Part shown: one piece after another, positions 51,753 to 61,785 of the stretch
Position numbering within the stretch: the first letter of the stretch is position 1
How the letters are laid out: each line of letters starts with the position of its first letter
Assembly (NCBI GenBank): GCA_013151235.1
Contig: JAADIO010000006.1
Location: 1 to 61,869 of the forward strand
DNA: 61,869 nt
Source of the DNA: Deltaproteobacteria bacterium
Lineage (GTDB): Bacteria > CG2-30-53-67
Direction: 5' to 3'
Program-made: the position numbers and the translations under genes
Notes under the pieces: model-generated
What the model saw: the letters and a program-made list of their open reading frames with translations, nothing else
Told to the model about the DNA's origin: nothing
The model's database searches: none

Positions 51753-51782
51753 GTAAACCTTTTTGCTGCCGCAGGACTCTAA
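51753..51782 (+). promoter_or_regulatory. ECF promoter of the divergent exported-protein gene
   Basis: GTAAACC (51753-51759), 17-nt spacer, CTCTAA (51777-51782). The first 11 bases, GTAAACCTTTT, form a perfect inverted repeat with 51709-51719. The transcript would begin near 51789, giving a leader of about 30 nt. Confidence 0.65.
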
Positions 51783-51817
51783 CCTGTTAAAGAGCAACCA
51801 TTCACAAGGAGGTCACC

Positions 51818-52147
51818 ATGCAAAGAACGATCAAGCTCTCCATCAGCACATCCCTTGCAGCGCTTCTCATCACCGGGACCGCCTTTGCCGGAAGCATACA
51901 CGATCCCGGCGTCAACAAACGGCAGCGGCGTCAGCAGCACCGGATCATGAGCGGCGCCAAAAGCGGCGCCCTGACACCACGGGAGACGATCAGCCTGGAG
52001 CGGCAGCAGGTCCGGATCCGGAAAGAAGAACATCGGATGAAGTCGGACGGTGTTCTGACAAAAAAGGAACGATGCAAACTCCATCACGACCTGAACCGTT
52101 CCAACCGGGGGATCTATCGGCAAAAACATGATCATCAGCACAGATAG
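51818..52147 (+). CDS. Small exported protein, probable target of the ECF sigma factor
   Basis: A 109-residue protein with a signal peptide cleaved near AFA-G. The mature part is basic and helical: SIHDPGVNKRQRRQQHRI, then SGALTPRETISLERQQVRIRKEE and MKSDGVLTKKERCKLHHDLNRSN. I recall this general pattern from uncharacterised periplasmic proteins; it is rich in charge like Spy/CpxP-type chaperones. AAGGAGG precedes the ATG. It is divergent from the sigma operon and shares its promoter motif. Confidence 0.7.
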   Translation: MQRTIKLSISTSLAALLITGTAFAGSIHDPGVNKRQRRQQHRIMSGAKSGALTPRETISLERQQVRIRKEEHRMKSDGVLTKKERCKLHHDLNRSNRGIYRQKHDHQHR

Positions 52148-52163
52148 AAAAGGATCGAAAACC

Positions 52164-52202
52164 GTCATTCCCGAAGAGGGGCCCTCCCTTTTCGGGAATG
52201 AC
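52164..52202. other. Perfect 12-bp hairpin without T-run
   Basis: GTCATTCCCGAA (52164-52175) pairs with TTCGGGAATGAC (52191-52202) around a 15-nt loop. It follows the exported-protein gene by 17 nt. No U-run follows, so it may slow RNA decay or be Rho-assisted. The 210 nt from here to trpB2 (52203-52412) hold no other gene. Confidence 0.45.
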
Positions 52203-52412
52203 ACCCCCTCCGGCTTCACCACAAAACCACTCAAACAGGGCAATGTTCCAGTTACGATCCCTCATCGACAAGTTTGTTTGACTTTTTTCCCCTGACTTGT
52301 TAGTTTATATTTATAGTACCTTCCACGATTTATCATCCGACGCCAATGCCCGCTCTTGGAAAGTCCTTTTAGCGGCATTCGGATACAACCTTTTCTCCAG
52401 GGGAGAATGACC

Positions 52413-53768
52413 ATGGAAAAACAGATCATCCTCAAGGCAAGTGACGCCCCGAAACAGTGGTACAACGTCATCCCCGATCTCCCGGGACCGCCGACACCCG
52501 TACTCCACCCGGCTACGCTGCAACCGGTCACTCCCGACGACCTAACGCCCCTGTTCCCGATGAGTCTTATCGGACAGGAGGTCAGCTCCGAACGCTGGAT
52601 CGATATCCCCGAGGAAGTTCGGGAAATCTATACTCTCTGGCGGCCGTCACCCCTGGTTCGGGCCACCCGGCTGGAAAAGGTCCTCGATACCCCGGCTCAT
52701 ATCTACTTCAAGAACGAAAGTGTCTCCCCCGCCGGCAGTCACAAACCAAATACCGCCGTTCCCCAGGCCTACTACAACAAAATGGAGGGGACCAAACGGA
52801 TCGTCACCGAAACGGGCGCCGGGCAATGGGGCTCAGCCCTCTCCATGGCCTGCAACTTCTTTAATGTCGAACTTCAGGTCTTTATGGTCAAGGTAAGTTA
52901 CCAGCAGAAACCTTATCGCAGGTCGCTGATCCAAACCTGGGGCGCCAAGGTCTTTGCCAGTCCCTCGGACCAGACCAACTACGGCAGGCAGCTTCTTGAA
53001 AAGGACCCGGACAATCCGGGTTCTCTCGGTATCGCCATCAGCGAAGCCGTGGAGCGTGCCGCCACCGACCCCGAAGCCCATTATGCCTTGGGGAGTGTTC
53101 TGAATCACGTCTGCCTGCACCAGACCATCCTCGGCCTGGAGGCTAAAAAACAGATGGAAATCGCCGGAGAATATCCCGACGTGGTGATCGGCTGTGTGGG
53201 AGGAGGTTCCAATTTTGCGGGGATGTCTTTCCCCTTTGTCGCAGACAAAGCCGCAGGAAAGAAGGTCCGGCTCTTGGGCGCCGAACCATCAAGCTGCCCC
53301 ACCCTTACCAAAGGTCCTTATACCTTCGATTACGGCGATACGGCCCGCATGGCACCGGTGGTGAAGATGCATACTCTGGGACACGATTTTGTTCCTCCGG
53401 GGATCCATGCAGGTGGCCTTCGCTATCACGGAGATTCGCCTCTCCTCTGCCAGCTCGTCGATGCCGGGGTTATCGAGGCCAAAGCCTATCCCCAGACGGC
53501 CTGCTTCGAGGCGGCGATCACTTTTGCCCGCTCCGAAGGGATCGTCCCGGCCCCCGAGACTTCCCACGCTATCCGGGCTGCCATGGATGAAGCCTTGGAT
53601 GCAAAAAAGACGGGAGAGAAGAAGGTCATCCTCTTCAACTTTTCCGGTCACGGCCATTTCGACATGAGCGCCTATGACAACTACTTCTCCGGAAAGCTGG
53701 TCGACTTTGAATACCCGGAGGCAAAAATCAAGGCGGCCCTGGCCAACCTGCCAAAGGTGAACATGTAA
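52413..53768 (+). CDS. trpB: TrpB2-type tryptophan synthase beta chain-like protein
   Basis: A 451-residue PLP-dependent enzyme. The PLP lysine is in [12 protein letters not shown] and the phosphate-binding glycine loop is [11 protein letters not shown]. The N-terminal WYNVIPDLP and [12 protein letters not shown] are typical of the TrpB2 branch, which is longer than TrpB1 and usually lacks a partner trpA. It joins indole and serine to make tryptophan or salvages indole. I use the ATG at 52413, 7 nt after GGGGAG; an ATG at 52407 is too close to that site. No other trp gene is nearby. Confidence 0.92.
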   Translation: MEKQIILKASDAPKQWYNVIPDLPGPPTPVLHPATLQPVTPDDLTPLFPMSLIGQEVSSERWIDIPEEVREIYTLWRPSPLVRATRLEKVLDTPAHIYFKNESVSPAGSHKPNTAVPQAYYNKMEGTKRIVTETGAGQWGSALSMACNFFNVELQVFMVKVSYQQKPYRRSLIQTWGAKVFASPSDQTNYGRQLLEKDPDNPGSLGIAISEAVERAATDPEAHYALGSVLNHVCLHQTILGLEAKKQMEIAGEYPDVVIGCVGGGSNFAGMSFPFVADKAAGKKVRLLGAEPSSCPTLTKGPYTFDYGDTARMAPVVKMHTLGHDFVPPGIHAGGLRYHGDSPLLCQLVDAGVIEAKAYPQTACFEAAITFARSEGIVPAPETSHAIRAAMDEALDAKKTGEKKVILFNFSGHGHFDMSAYDNYFSGKLVDFEYPEAKIKAALANLPKVNM

Positions 53769-53810
53769 TCCGGGCACAAAAGTCTCTTCAAGATATTGAT
53801 TGGGGAACCC

Positions 53811-54527
53811 ATGAAAAAAAAGAGCAAAAAACTGATCCATGAGGATCTCGAACTTCTCCGAACCCCGGGCAGGAAGGAACGGCCCGACTTTACCGCCAAA
53901 GATCCCTGGCGGGCCCTCCGGATTCTGGGAGAAGTCGTGGAAGGGTTCGACTCTCTTCACGACATCCACGGTTCCGTCTCCTTTTTCGGTTCAGCGCGAA
54001 CCCCGGAGAAAGACCCCTACTATCAGGCAGCTCGGGAGACAGCCCGGCTCATGGCGGAAAACGGATTTCCGATTATTACCGGGGGCGGTCCCGGAATCAT
54101 GGAAGCGGCCAACCGGGGCGCCCAGGAAGGAAAAGGGGTTTCCGTGGGATGCAACATCCAGCTTCCCTTCGAGCAAACGGCGAACCCCTACCAGGATATT
54201 ACTCTTGACTTCCGTTACTTCTTCGTCCGGAAGCTGATGTTCATCAAGTACTCCACCGCCTTTGTCATCTTTCCCGGCGGTTTTGGAACCCTGGATGAAC
54301 TTTTCGAAGCCCTCACCCTCGTCCAGACCGACAAAATCGAGCAATTTCCCATCGTCCTCTACAACGATGACTACTGGGAGTCCATGATCCGGTTCTTTCA
54401 CGACAAACTCCTGAAGGAAGAAAACATCTCCGGAAAGGATATGACTCTCATCAAGGTATGCAATTCCCCGCAGGAGATTGTGGATCACGTCGTCGAATAT
54501 TGCATGAAAAACCATACCTCCAGCTGA
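53811..54527 (+). CDS. LOG-family (TIGR00730-type) protein
   Basis: A 238-residue Rossmann-fold protein with the signature PGGFGTLDE and an upstream GGGPGIMEAANRGA. SVSFFGSARTP near the N-terminus is typical. LOG-family enzymes cleave cytokinin-type or other nucleoside 5'-monophosphates; in bacteria they often act as nucleotide-recycling or RNA-related hydrolases. GGGGAACCC precedes the ATG at 53811. It lies 42 nt after trpB2, same strand. Confidence 0.88.
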   Translation: MKKKSKKLIHEDLELLRTPGRKERPDFTAKDPWRALRILGEVVEGFDSLHDIHGSVSFFGSARTPEKDPYYQAARETARLMAENGFPIITGGGPGIMEAANRGAQEGKGVSVGCNIQLPFEQTANPYQDITLDFRYFFVRKLMFIKYSTAFVIFPGGFGTLDELFEALTLVQTDKIEQFPIVLYNDDYWESMIRFFHDKLLKEENISGKDMTLIKVCNSPQEIVDHVVEYCMKNHTSS

Positions 54528-54623
54528 AAAAGTCTTTTCCTCGATAGCAGTCTTTTGCCGTTTTGCCGCCTTTTCGGGTGGGATGAAACCTGTCTTATTT
54601 TTTCTTACAATATTTCCCTCCAT

Positions 54624-54652
54624 TTGCCAAAAGAACAAGTTGCGTCTATACT
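54624..54652 (+). promoter_or_regulatory. Promoter of the peroxiredoxin gene
   Basis: TTGCCA (54624-54629), 17-nt spacer, TATACT (54647-54652). The transcript would start about 55 nt before the ATG at 54713. Confidence 0.65.
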
Positions 54653-54712
54653 GGTTTCGGACCAGGGAAGAGTCATCCATCCGATAATGTAAAAAAGTAA
54701 GGAGGAAATACC

Positions 54713-55333
54713 ATGGAAGGAAGCGATTGCTGCGGATTGCAGTTAGGGCAGAACGTACCGGATTTTCAGATGGAGACCTTTGAACCGGGAAAACTCAGTT
54801 TCGGAACAACCTCATTAGACGCCCAGAAGAAGGCAGGAAAGTGGACGGTTCTCTTCTTTTACCCTGCTGATTTTACCTTCGTCTGAGCCACGGAGATGGC
54901 CGATCTGGCAGATCGGCACGAGCAGTTTCAGGAAGCAGGCACCGAGCTGATCACCGTCAGTACCGATACTCAGTTCGTTCACCTCGCCTGGCAGCGGGAT
55001 GAAAAACTCCTGGAAAAAGCAAAATTCACCATGGCGGCCGACCCTACGGGAACCGTTTCCCGGCTGTTCGGCGTCTATGATGCATCAAAGGGGCTCGCTC
55101 TGCGAGGCACCTTCATCATCAACCCCGACGGGGTTCTCCTCGCCTCGGAGATCAACTACTTCAACATCGGACGGAACGTCGATGAATTGTTACGGAAGCT
55201 GAAGGCCAACATCTACGCTTCGAAACATTCCGATGAGGCCTGCCCGGCCCGCTGGACCGAAGGGGAAAAAACGCTGAAGCCGGGGGCGGAGATGGTGGGA
55301 AAGGTTTACGAGGCCCTGCAAGAGAAACGATAA
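54713..55333 (+). CDS. Putative selenoprotein: 2-Cys peroxiredoxin (AhpC/Prx1-like) with Sec58
   Basis: Read through TGA at 54884-54886, the gene encodes 206 residues. The TGA replaces the peroxidatic cysteine in PADFTFV-U-ATEM, keeping the PxxxTxxC spacing, and the frame is open and family-like on both sides. The resolving Cys is in EACPARW near residue 178; VSTDTQFVHLAW and GTFIINPDGVLLA are typical of AhpC. A SECIS-like hairpin follows the TGA. AAGGAGGAAATACC precedes the ATG. It probably reduces hydrogen peroxide or organic peroxides. Sec at this site is known in some anaerobe peroxiredoxins. The 3' end abuts the convergent phospholipase-like gene. Confidence 0.88.
54899..54917 (+). promoter_or_regulatory. 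Bacterial SECIS-like hairpin in the peroxiredoxin gene
   Basis: GCCGATCT (54899-54906) pairs with AGATCGGC (54910-54917), eight perfect base pairs, with loop GGC (54907-54909). The first loop G lies 21 nt after the TGA. The loop GG and spacing fit a bacterial SECIS and resemble the rhodanese hairpin at 8642. Confidence 0.7.
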
Positions 55334-55335
55334 AA

Positions 55336-56214
55336 TCAGTAGAGGGGGGGCACCTGGACCGGTAATTGCCGAACCACCGCATGGTAGGTCTCTTCATTCA
55401 ACCGGCTGCGGGGTGCAATACGGCGCAGGCTTTTCCGGAGTTCACGGGCTCGCTTGAAGTTGGCTCGTCCCGTGGGATCCAGTTTGTAACATTCGGCGTC
55501 CTGCATCGAGATCAGAAGATCAAGGATGGACAGTTTGGAAAGGTGATGATACTTTTCAATATCCTCAAGTCCCAGTACCCACCGGGAACGGGCACCGATC
55601 TTCCGGACCATCCTGCGCCAATGCTTGAAGCGGTGAATCATGAGAATACTGTTGAAGATAGTCTTGTTCACTTCAAAGGAGAAAAGTGTTCGTTCAATGA
55701 TATTTCGAATCAGGGGATCATGTCTTTGCTGCACCTTCTTACTGATCCGCCCTCCTTCCTGCCAGTATTTTTGCCCCACCAGGCTGTCCGCCCGGATCTC
55801 CCAGTAGGTATGCCCCATCGGCTTTTTCGAATAAGAACGGATCATCCGGCCGGGGACAAAAAAGTTATGCGCAACCGTATCGGCGGCAAGATGGCTCAGG
55901 TAACCGAGGGCGAAAGCCTTTTGCGACAGGTCATGGGCTTCGTGTAAAATCCGGAAACCGACATTCCAGTTATGGCAGTGCTTGCGGTATTCCACATACT
56001 TCTTGCCCACGGTAATGTCGGCGCTGATACAGCCGTAGAGAAAATCATACGGAAATTCCTTCAGGATCGAGGCCACCACGGGAGAAAGGACAGAGAGATC
56101 CTTCAGAACTTCCATCCCGTAATAGATATGAGTTGCCGGCCCCCAGGCATAAGCGTACTCGGGAATCAGCAGAACAAAGAGACCAACGAAGGAAATGACA
56201 AGAAAAGAAACCAT
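55336..56214 (-). CDS. Zinc-dependent phospholipase C-like exported protein
   Basis: A 292-residue protein with an N-terminal signal sequence. Metal-ligand-like residues appear in AWGPATHIYYG (Trp/His at the mature N-terminus), KHCHNWNVG, YLSHLAADTVAHNFF and MGHTYWEIRADSL. This is the S1-P1/zinc-dependent phospholipase C fold, which needs a free N-terminal Trp after signal cleavage. It could act on phospholipids at the membrane or outside. The C-terminal 60 residues are basic. Its end is 2 nt from the peroxiredoxin stop. Confidence 0.78.
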   Translation of the reverse strand: MVSFLVISFVGLFVLLIPEYAYAWGPATHIYYGMEVLKDLSVLSPVVASILKEFPYDFLYGCISADITVGKKYVEYRKHCHNWNVGFRILHEAHDLSQKAFALGYLSHLAADTVAHNFFVPGRMIRSYSKKPMGHTYWEIRADSLVGQKYWQEGGRISKKVQQRHDPLIRNIIERTLFSFEVNKTIFNSILMIHRFKHWRRMVRKIGARSRWVLGLEDIEKYHHLSKLSILDLLISMQDAECYKLDPTGRANFKRARELRKSLRRIAPRSRLNEETYHAVVRQLPVQVPPLY

Positions 56215-56308
56215 ATATTAATCAAAATGCCCAATAAGGCCAAAAATGCCGAACTCCATCTTTTTCAGTATAGAGAAAAGCCCCTGATAAATCAAGAAAA
56301 AAACCTTC

Positions 56309-57661
56309 TCATAGAACTTTTGCCGCCAATTCCGCCAGTTCCGATCTCTCCCCTTTCATCAGGGTCACGTGACCTGCCAGAGGCACGTTTTTGAACCGTT
56401 CCACCGCATAGGTCAGGCCATTACTGGAAGAGTCGACATAGGGATTGTCGATCTGGTATGGGTCCCCGGTGAGAATGACCTTGGTGCCGTGTCCGGCCCG
56501 ACTCACCACGGTCTTGATCTCATGCGGAGTCAGGTTCTGGGCCTCATCGACAATGAGGTACTGATGATGGAGACTCCGGCCCCGGATATAGGTCAATGGT
56601 TCCATCTGCAGGAGATCCCTTTCCTGCAACTCCTTGAGATTCCACTTCAGATCTTCATCGGGACTGCCGGAAGAGCTCATCAGGAGTTCCATGTTGTCGA
56701 AGATCGGCTGCATCCAGGGACGCAGTTTCTCTTCGATATCTCCCGGCAGATAACCTAGGTCCCGGCCCATCGGAAGGACGGGACGGCAGGCAACCAGCCG
56801 CTGGTAGGCATCCTGCTCCAGGGTTTGCTCCAGCCCGGCGGCCAGGGCCAGGAGGGTCTTGCCGGTGCCGGCGATGCCGATGAGGCTCACCAATCGTACG
56901 GATGGATCCATCAGGAGTTCAAGAGCAAACTTCTGCTCCTTGTTCAGAGGACGGATCCCCCACACCCCGCCCGGATATCTTCGCAACGGTTTCAAAACGT
57001 TTTTGTCGGAATGAAACCGGGCAAGAGCGGAATGAGAAGGAGAACTCTGATCCAGAAGATGAACAAACTCGTTGGGTGACAGTCTATCCGCCTCCCAGGC
57101 AATCTCCTTTTCTCGGAACAGGGAATCGATCACCTCCGTCGTCACTTCATGACGAGCGCAACCAGTAAAGACTTCGCTGATCTCGATCTTATTTGTGGTA
57201 TAGTCCTCCGCACGGATTCCGAAAGCGTTTGCCTTGATCCGCATGTTCGTATCCTTGGTGACAAGAACCACCTCCTGTTTGTTGTCCGCCTGTTTGAGGG
57301 ACAGGGCCACGGAGAGAATCCGGTTATCCGCTTTGGAAATATGGAGTTCCGGCGGCAGCAGGTCGAATACCTTTTTCTCGACATAGACACGGAGCATCCC
57401 GCCCCCCTCGAGCTGCACCCCCTGGGAAAGCCCCTTGTGCATCCTGAGCTCATCTAATTTCCGGGAGACCATCCGGGCGTTCCGCCCCGTTTCATTGAGA
57501 TCTTTCTTGAAGTTGTCCATCTCCTCGATCACCACCACCGGAATGACCACATCGTTCTCTTGAAAGGAGAAGAGGGATGCCGGATCGTAAAGCAGAACAT
57601 TGGTATCGAGAACGTAGACCTTCCGTTCCGGGGCCGGGAGTTGATCGTCAGGTTCCGTCAT
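56309..57661 (-). CDS. phoH: PIN-PhoH fusion ATPase/ribonuclease
   Basis: A 450-residue protein: an N-terminal PIN nuclease domain (VYVLDTNVLLYDP, with acidic residues VIEEMDNFKKD and TKDTNMRIKA) and a C-terminal PhoH-type NTPase (Walker A IGIAGTGKTLLA; Walker B YLIVDEAQNLTP). The fusion (YlaK/PhoH2 type) is linked to RNA unwinding and cleavage. It is divergent from uvrA, and its promoter has a perfect -10. Confidence 0.93.
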   Translation of the reverse strand: MTEPDDQLPAPERKVYVLDTNVLLYDPASLFSFQENDVVIPVVVIEEMDNFKKDLNETGRNARMVSRKLDELRMHKGLSQGVQLEGGGMLRVYVEKKVFDLLPPELHISKADNRILSVALSLKQADNKQEVVLVTKDTNMRIKANAFGIRAEDYTTNKIEISEVFTGCARHEVTTEVIDSLFREKEIAWEADRLSPNEFVHLLDQSSPSHSALARFHSDKNVLKPLRRYPGGVWGIRPLNKEQKFALELLMDPSVRLVSLIGIAGTGKTLLALAAGLEQTLEQDAYQRLVACRPVLPMGRDLGYLPGDIEEKLRPWMQPIFDNMELLMSSSGSPDEDLKWNLKELQERDLLQMEPLTYIRGRSLHHQYLIVDEAQNLTPHEIKTVVSRAGHGTKVILTGDPYQIDNPYVDSSSNGLTYAVERFKNVPLAGHVTLMKGERSELAELAAKVL

Positions 57662-57695
57662 CGTGCGATTCCTCTTTATGTCATGACTTTATTTA

Positions 57696-57701
57696 ATTAT
57701 A
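57696..57701 (-). promoter_or_regulatory. Perfect -10 (TATAAT) of phoH
   Basis: TATAAT on the minus strand, about 35 nt upstream of the ATG at 57661. The -35 (TTTCAG, 18-nt spacer) is weak. Confidence 0.5.
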
Positions 57702-57770
57702 CCACAACCGGGAGAATTCCTGAAATGCTCTGGTCCTCACCGGATACCGTTTTTTTTTTCATCTTACGGA

Positions 57771-57799
57771 TTTACTTCGCAGAACCAGTCTGCTATTAT
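57771..57799 (+). promoter_or_regulatory. Promoter of uvrA
   Basis: TTTACT (57771-57776), 17-nt spacer, TATTAT (57794-57799), 34 nt before the ATG, which has AGGA upstream. I do not see a clear LexA box. Confidence 0.6.
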
Positions 57800-57833
57800 A
57801 AATACCTTTTCAGTTTGCTTTTCAGGAAAACGT

Positions 57834-60686
57834 ATGAAACAGAATTGTATCGAAATACGGGGTGCCCGGGAACACAATCTGAAAAATATTGATCTAACGA
57901 TCCCGCGGGATAAGCTCATCGTAATCACCGGCCTCTCCGGGTCGGGAAAATCCTCCCTCGCCTTTGACACCATCTATGCGGAAGGGCAGCGGCGATATGT
58001 GGAATCCCTGTCGGCTTATGCCCGCCAGTTCCTTGAGCAGATGGAAAAACCGGACGTAGACCTGATCGAGGGGCTGTCACCGGCCATCTCCATCGAGCAA
58101 AAGACCACCAGCCGTAATCCCCGTTCCACGGTCGCGACGGTCACGGAGATCTACGACTATCTCCGCCTCCTCTTCGCCCGGGTCGGCAAACCTCATTGCT
58201 ATAAATGCGGAAAACCGATCACCTCTCAGACCGTTTCCCAGATCGTGGACCAGATCCTCACCCTGCCGGAGAAGAGCCGGATTCAGATCCTCGCCCCTGT
58301 GGTCCGGGGCCGGAAGGGGGAATACCGGAAGGACTTCCTGCGAATGCGAAAGGACGGTTTCATCCGGGTCCGGGTCGACGGCAAGATGCACGATCTCTCC
58401 GAGGAGATCGTTCTCGATAAGAAAAAGAAACATACCATCGAAATTGTCATCGACCGGCTGGCCATCAAGCCGGAAATCAGCCGGCGGCTGGCCGACTCCA
58501 TCGAACTGGCACTGAAACATGCCGAGGGAATCGTCCTCATCGACGTCATCGGCGGAGAAGAACTCCTCTTTTCCGAACGGCTGGCCTGCATAGATTGCGG
58601 GGTCAGCTATCCCGATATCGATCCGCCCCTCTTCTCCTTCAATAGTCCCCACGGTGCCTGCGAACAGTGCGGGGGAATCGGCACCCTGATGCACCTCGAT
58701 CCGGAACGGGTCGTCCCAAACACTCACCTCTCCCTGCGGGAGGGGGCGCTGAAACCCTGGCAGCGGCGAAGTTCCTTCCATGCCCATCAGGTCATCTCCT
58801 CCCTGGCCCGCCATTATCACTTCGATATCAATACCCCCTACCGGGATCTTCCGGAGGAAATCCGGAAGGTGCTGCTCTACGGGTCCGGCAGCGAAGAGAT
58901 CCGGTTCCAGTTGGAGGGGAAAAGCGACCGTTATACCTATACCCGTCCCTTCGAGGGGATCATCAACAACCTGGAGCGACGCTATCACGAGACCGACTCC
59001 CCTTACGTCCGGGAAGAGATCGAAAGTTTCATGGGGGTCACCCCCTGTCCTGCCTGCCGGGGCACCCGCCTGAAGAAAGAGAGCCTCTCCTTCCAGGTGG
59101 GAGATCTCAATATCGCGGAAGTCACATCGATGTCGATCAAGGAGGCGGAACACTTTTTTCGTCTCCTTGAACTCCCGGCCAGGGACGCGGAGATCGCACA
59201 GCGCATCCTCAAGGAAATCCGGGAACGCCTTGGGTTTCTCAAAAGTGTCGGTCTCGATTATCTTACACTGAACCGTACCGCAGCAACCCTGTCGGGCGGA
59301 GAGGGACAGCGGATCCGACTGGCCACACAGATCGGTTCCTCCCTCGTGGGTGTCCTCTATATCCTCGATGAACCTTCCATCGGTCTCCACCAGAAAGACA
59401 ACCGACGGCTTCTTACAACCCTGATGCGCCTTCGCGACCTCGGCAACACTGTACTTGTCGTTGAACACGACGAAGAGACCATTCTCGCCTCCGACCACGT
59501 CGTCGATATGGGTCCCGGTGCCGGAGAACAGGGTGGAGAAGTCATTGCACAGGGAACCCCCGAAGAAATCATGGCATCTTCCCGCTCCCTCACCGGCCGT
59601 TACCTCTCTCGGGATCTGACCATCCCCACACCGTTACAGAGACGGACGGCCCGGCGGGGCGTCATCACCCTTGTCGGGGCGAGTGAAAACAACCTGAAGG
59701 GAATCAACGTAGAGATTCCGATCGGCCTTTTGACCTGCGTCACCGGTGTTTCCGGTTCCGGCAAGAGTACCCTCGTCATCGAGATTCTCTACAAGGCCCT
59801 GGCACAGCGCCTCTACCGGACCGGAACCAAGGCCGGCGCCGTAAAACATATCCGGGGGATCGAAAAGATCGACAAGGTCATCGACGTCGATCAGTCCCCC
59901 ATCGGCCGAACGCCCCGCTCGAATCCCGCGACCTATACCGGGGTCTTCACCGATATACGAAATCTCTTCGCCCAGGTGCCGGAGGCACGCATGCGGGGGT
60001 ACAAGGCGGGACGATTCAGTTTCAATGTAAAGGGAGGACGATGCGAGGCCTGCCAGGGGGACGGTCTGATCAAAATAGAGATGCACTTTCTCCCCGATAT
60101 TTATGTGGCATGTGACATCTGTAAAGGGAAACGCTATAATCGGGAAACCCTCGATATCCGTTACAAGGGGAAGAACATCGCCGAGGTCCTCGAGATGAGT
60201 GTTTCTCAGGCACTCCGCTTCTTCGAGCCGATTCCCGCAATCCAGCGGAAACTCCAGACCCTCTATGACGTCGGACTCGAATATATTCATCTCGGCCAGT
60301 CGGCGACCACCCTCTCCGGAGGAGAGGCACAACGGGTGAAACTATCGAAGGAGTTGTCCAAAAAAAACACAGGGAAAACCCTCTATATCCTGGACGAGCC
60401 GACAACAGGGCTCCACTTTGCCGACATCCAGAAACTGCTCGATGTTTTAAACCGGCTCGTCGATGCAGGGAATACAATCGTCATCATTGAACACAACCTC
60501 GATGTGATCAAATCGGCCGACCATATTATCGATCTCGGCCCGGAGGGCGGAGACTCAGGCGGGCGGGTCATTGCCCGGGGGACACCGGAGGAAGTGATGG
60601 AGGAGACGGGATCTTATACCGGCCAGTATCTGCGTCTCGCACTTTCCCCCCAGGGCCTTACAGGAGTTCGGTCGTCCTGTTCCTGA
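57834..60686 (+). CDS. uvrA: UvrA, excinuclease ABC subunit A
   Basis: A 950-residue nucleotide-excision-repair ATPase, of usual length. Two ABC modules have Walker [12 protein letters not shown] and [11 protein letters not shown], with signature sequences [11 protein letters not shown] and [11 protein letters not shown]. Zinc-finger cysteines are in [10 protein letters not shown]...CEQCGG and CEACQGDG...[10 protein letters not shown]. It detects bulky DNA damage and loads UvrB. Divergent from phoH. The 3' end precedes DAHP synthase by 69 nt. Confidence 0.97.
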   Translation: MKQNCIEIRGAREHNLKNIDLTIPRDKLIVITGLSGSGKSSLAFDTIYAEGQRRYVESLSAYARQFLEQMEKPDVDLIEGLSPAISIEQKTTSRNPRSTVATVTEIYDYLRLLFARVGKPHCYKCGKPITSQTVSQIVDQILTLPEKSRIQILAPVVRGRKGEYRKDFLRMRKDGFIRVRVDGKMHDLSEEIVLDKKKKHTIEIVIDRLAIKPEISRRLADSIELALKHAEGIVLIDVIGGEELLFSERLACIDCGVSYPDIDPPLFSFNSPHGACEQCGGIGTLMHLDPERVVPNTHLSLREGALKPWQRRSSFHAHQVISSLARHYHFDINTPYRDLPEEIRKVLLYGSGSEEIRFQLEGKSDRYTYTRPFEGIINNLERRYHETDSPYVREEIESFMGVTPCPACRGTRLKKESLSFQVGDLNIAEVTSMSIKEAEHFFRLLELPARDAEIAQRILKEIRERLGFLKSVGLDYLTLNRTAATLSGGEGQRIRLATQIGSSLVGVLYILDEPSIGLHQKDNRRLLTTLMRLRDLGNTVLVVEHDEETILASDHVVDMGPGAGEQGGEVIAQGTPEEIMASSRSLTGRYLSRDLTIPTPLQRRTARRGVITLVGASENNLKGINVEIPIGLLTCVTGVSGSGKSTLVIEILYKALAQRLYRTGTKAGAVKHIRGIEKIDKVIDVDQSPIGRTPRSNPATYTGVFTDIRNLFAQVPEARMRGYKAGRFSFNVKGGRCEACQGDGLIKIEMHFLPDIYVACDICKGKRYNRETLDIRYKGKNIAEVLEMSVSQALRFFEPIPAIQRKLQTLYDVGLEYIHLGQSATTLSGGEAQRVKLSKELSKKNTGKTLYILDEPTTGLHFADIQKLLDVLNRLVDAGNTIVIIEHNLDVIKSADHIIDLGPEGGDSGGRVIARGTPEEVMEETGSYTGQYLRLALSPQGLTGVRSSCS

Positions 60687-60755
60687 AGGAGAAGCCTTAA
60701 GAAAAGGCAATGCAAAAGCCAAGAGCAGACTTGACCCCTTTTGAAGGAGTAGACC

Positions 60756-61784
60756 ATGATCATTGTCATGCAGTCGGATGCCACACCGGAACATCTCGAA
60801 AAAGTCATTCAAAAGATCGAAGAATTGGGGTACACCCCCCACGTAATTCACGGCGTCGAACGGAATGTGATCGGCGCCATCGGAGACGAACGGGAGAAGG
60901 CGCGCCTACAGGTCATTGAAACCATGTCCGGCGTCGAGGAACTCGTCCCGATCCTCAAACCCTACAAACTGGCGAGTCTGGAAGTCAAAAAAGAGAGAAC
61001 CGTCATTTCCGTACGAGGAGCGGAGATCGGGGGCCGTGAACTGATGATCATTGCCGGCCCTTGTTCGGTAGAAACACAAGAACAGATCCTGGAGACGGCC
61101 CGTGCCGTCAAAGCGGCCGGCGCCAGTGTCTTCCGGGGAGGTGCCTTCAAACCGCGCACCTCCCCCTATTCTTTCCAGGGGCTGGGGGAGGACGGGTTGA
61201 AACTCCTGGCCGCCGCCCGGGACGAGACGGGTCTCCCCATTATCACGGAAGTCCTCAACCCCCGGGACCTTGATCTCGTCGCCCGTTACACCGACATTAT
61301 CCAGGTCGGGACCCGGAACATCCAGAACTTCGCTCTTTTAAAAGAGGTCGGGCAGACCGCCAAGCCGGTCCTGCTGAAACGGGGGCTGGCCACAACCCTG
61401 AAAGAATTTCTCATGTCCGCCGAATATATCCTCTCCGAAGGCAATGAAGAGGTAATCCTCTGCGAACGGGGAATCCGGACCTTTGAAACGGCCACCCGGA
61501 ACACCCTGGACCTGAGCTGCATTCCCGTCCTCAAGCGGATGAGTCACCTGCCGATCCTCATCGACCCCAGCCATGCCGTGGGAAGCTGGCCCTATGTGCC
61601 GGCCATGGCCCGAGCGGCGGTTGCTGCCGGCGCCGACGGACTGATGATCGAGGTCCATCCCCACCCGGAAAAAGCCCTGTCCGATGGACCGCAGTCCCTG
61701 AAACCAGAACGTTTCGCGGCGTTGCTGAAAGAGTTGGTCCCCTTTGTCCAGGCTTCCGGAAAAGAAATGCCCGTCAAAGGTTGA
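60756..61784 (+). CDS. aroF: 3-deoxy-7-phosphoheptulonate (DAHP) synthase, type I-beta
   Basis: A 342-residue enzyme that starts the shikimate pathway from PEP and erythrose 4-phosphate. The N-terminal 70 residues are the ferredoxin-like regulatory domain ([18 protein letters not shown]), and the barrel carries [26 protein letters not shown] and the metal ligands in LIDPSHAVG and [15 protein letters not shown]. This is the beta subfamily common in non-enteric bacteria. GAAGGAG precedes the ATG. It may form an operon with uvrA but has no functional tie. Confidence 0.95.
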   Translation: MIIVMQSDATPEHLEKVIQKIEELGYTPHVIHGVERNVIGAIGDEREKARLQVIETMSGVEELVPILKPYKLASLEVKKERTVISVRGAEIGGRELMIIAGPCSVETQEQILETARAVKAAGASVFRGGAFKPRTSPYSFQGLGEDGLKLLAAARDETGLPIITEVLNPRDLDLVARYTDIIQVGTRNIQNFALLKEVGQTAKPVLLKRGLATTLKEFLMSAEYILSEGNEEVILCERGIRTFETATRNTLDLSCIPVLKRMSHLPILIDPSHAVGSWPYVPAMARAAVAAGADGLMIEVHPHPEKALSDGPQSLKPERFAALLKELVPFVQASGKEMPVKG

Positions 61785-61785
61785 T

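Noticed and set aside
54884-54886. TGA in the peroxiredoxin gene read as a frameshift or pseudogene
   Set aside because: The frame resumes exactly, the residue is the peroxidatic cysteine, and a hairpin fits SECIS spacing.
58077-59498. Open frame of 473 codons on the minus strand
   Set aside because: Shadow of uvrA.
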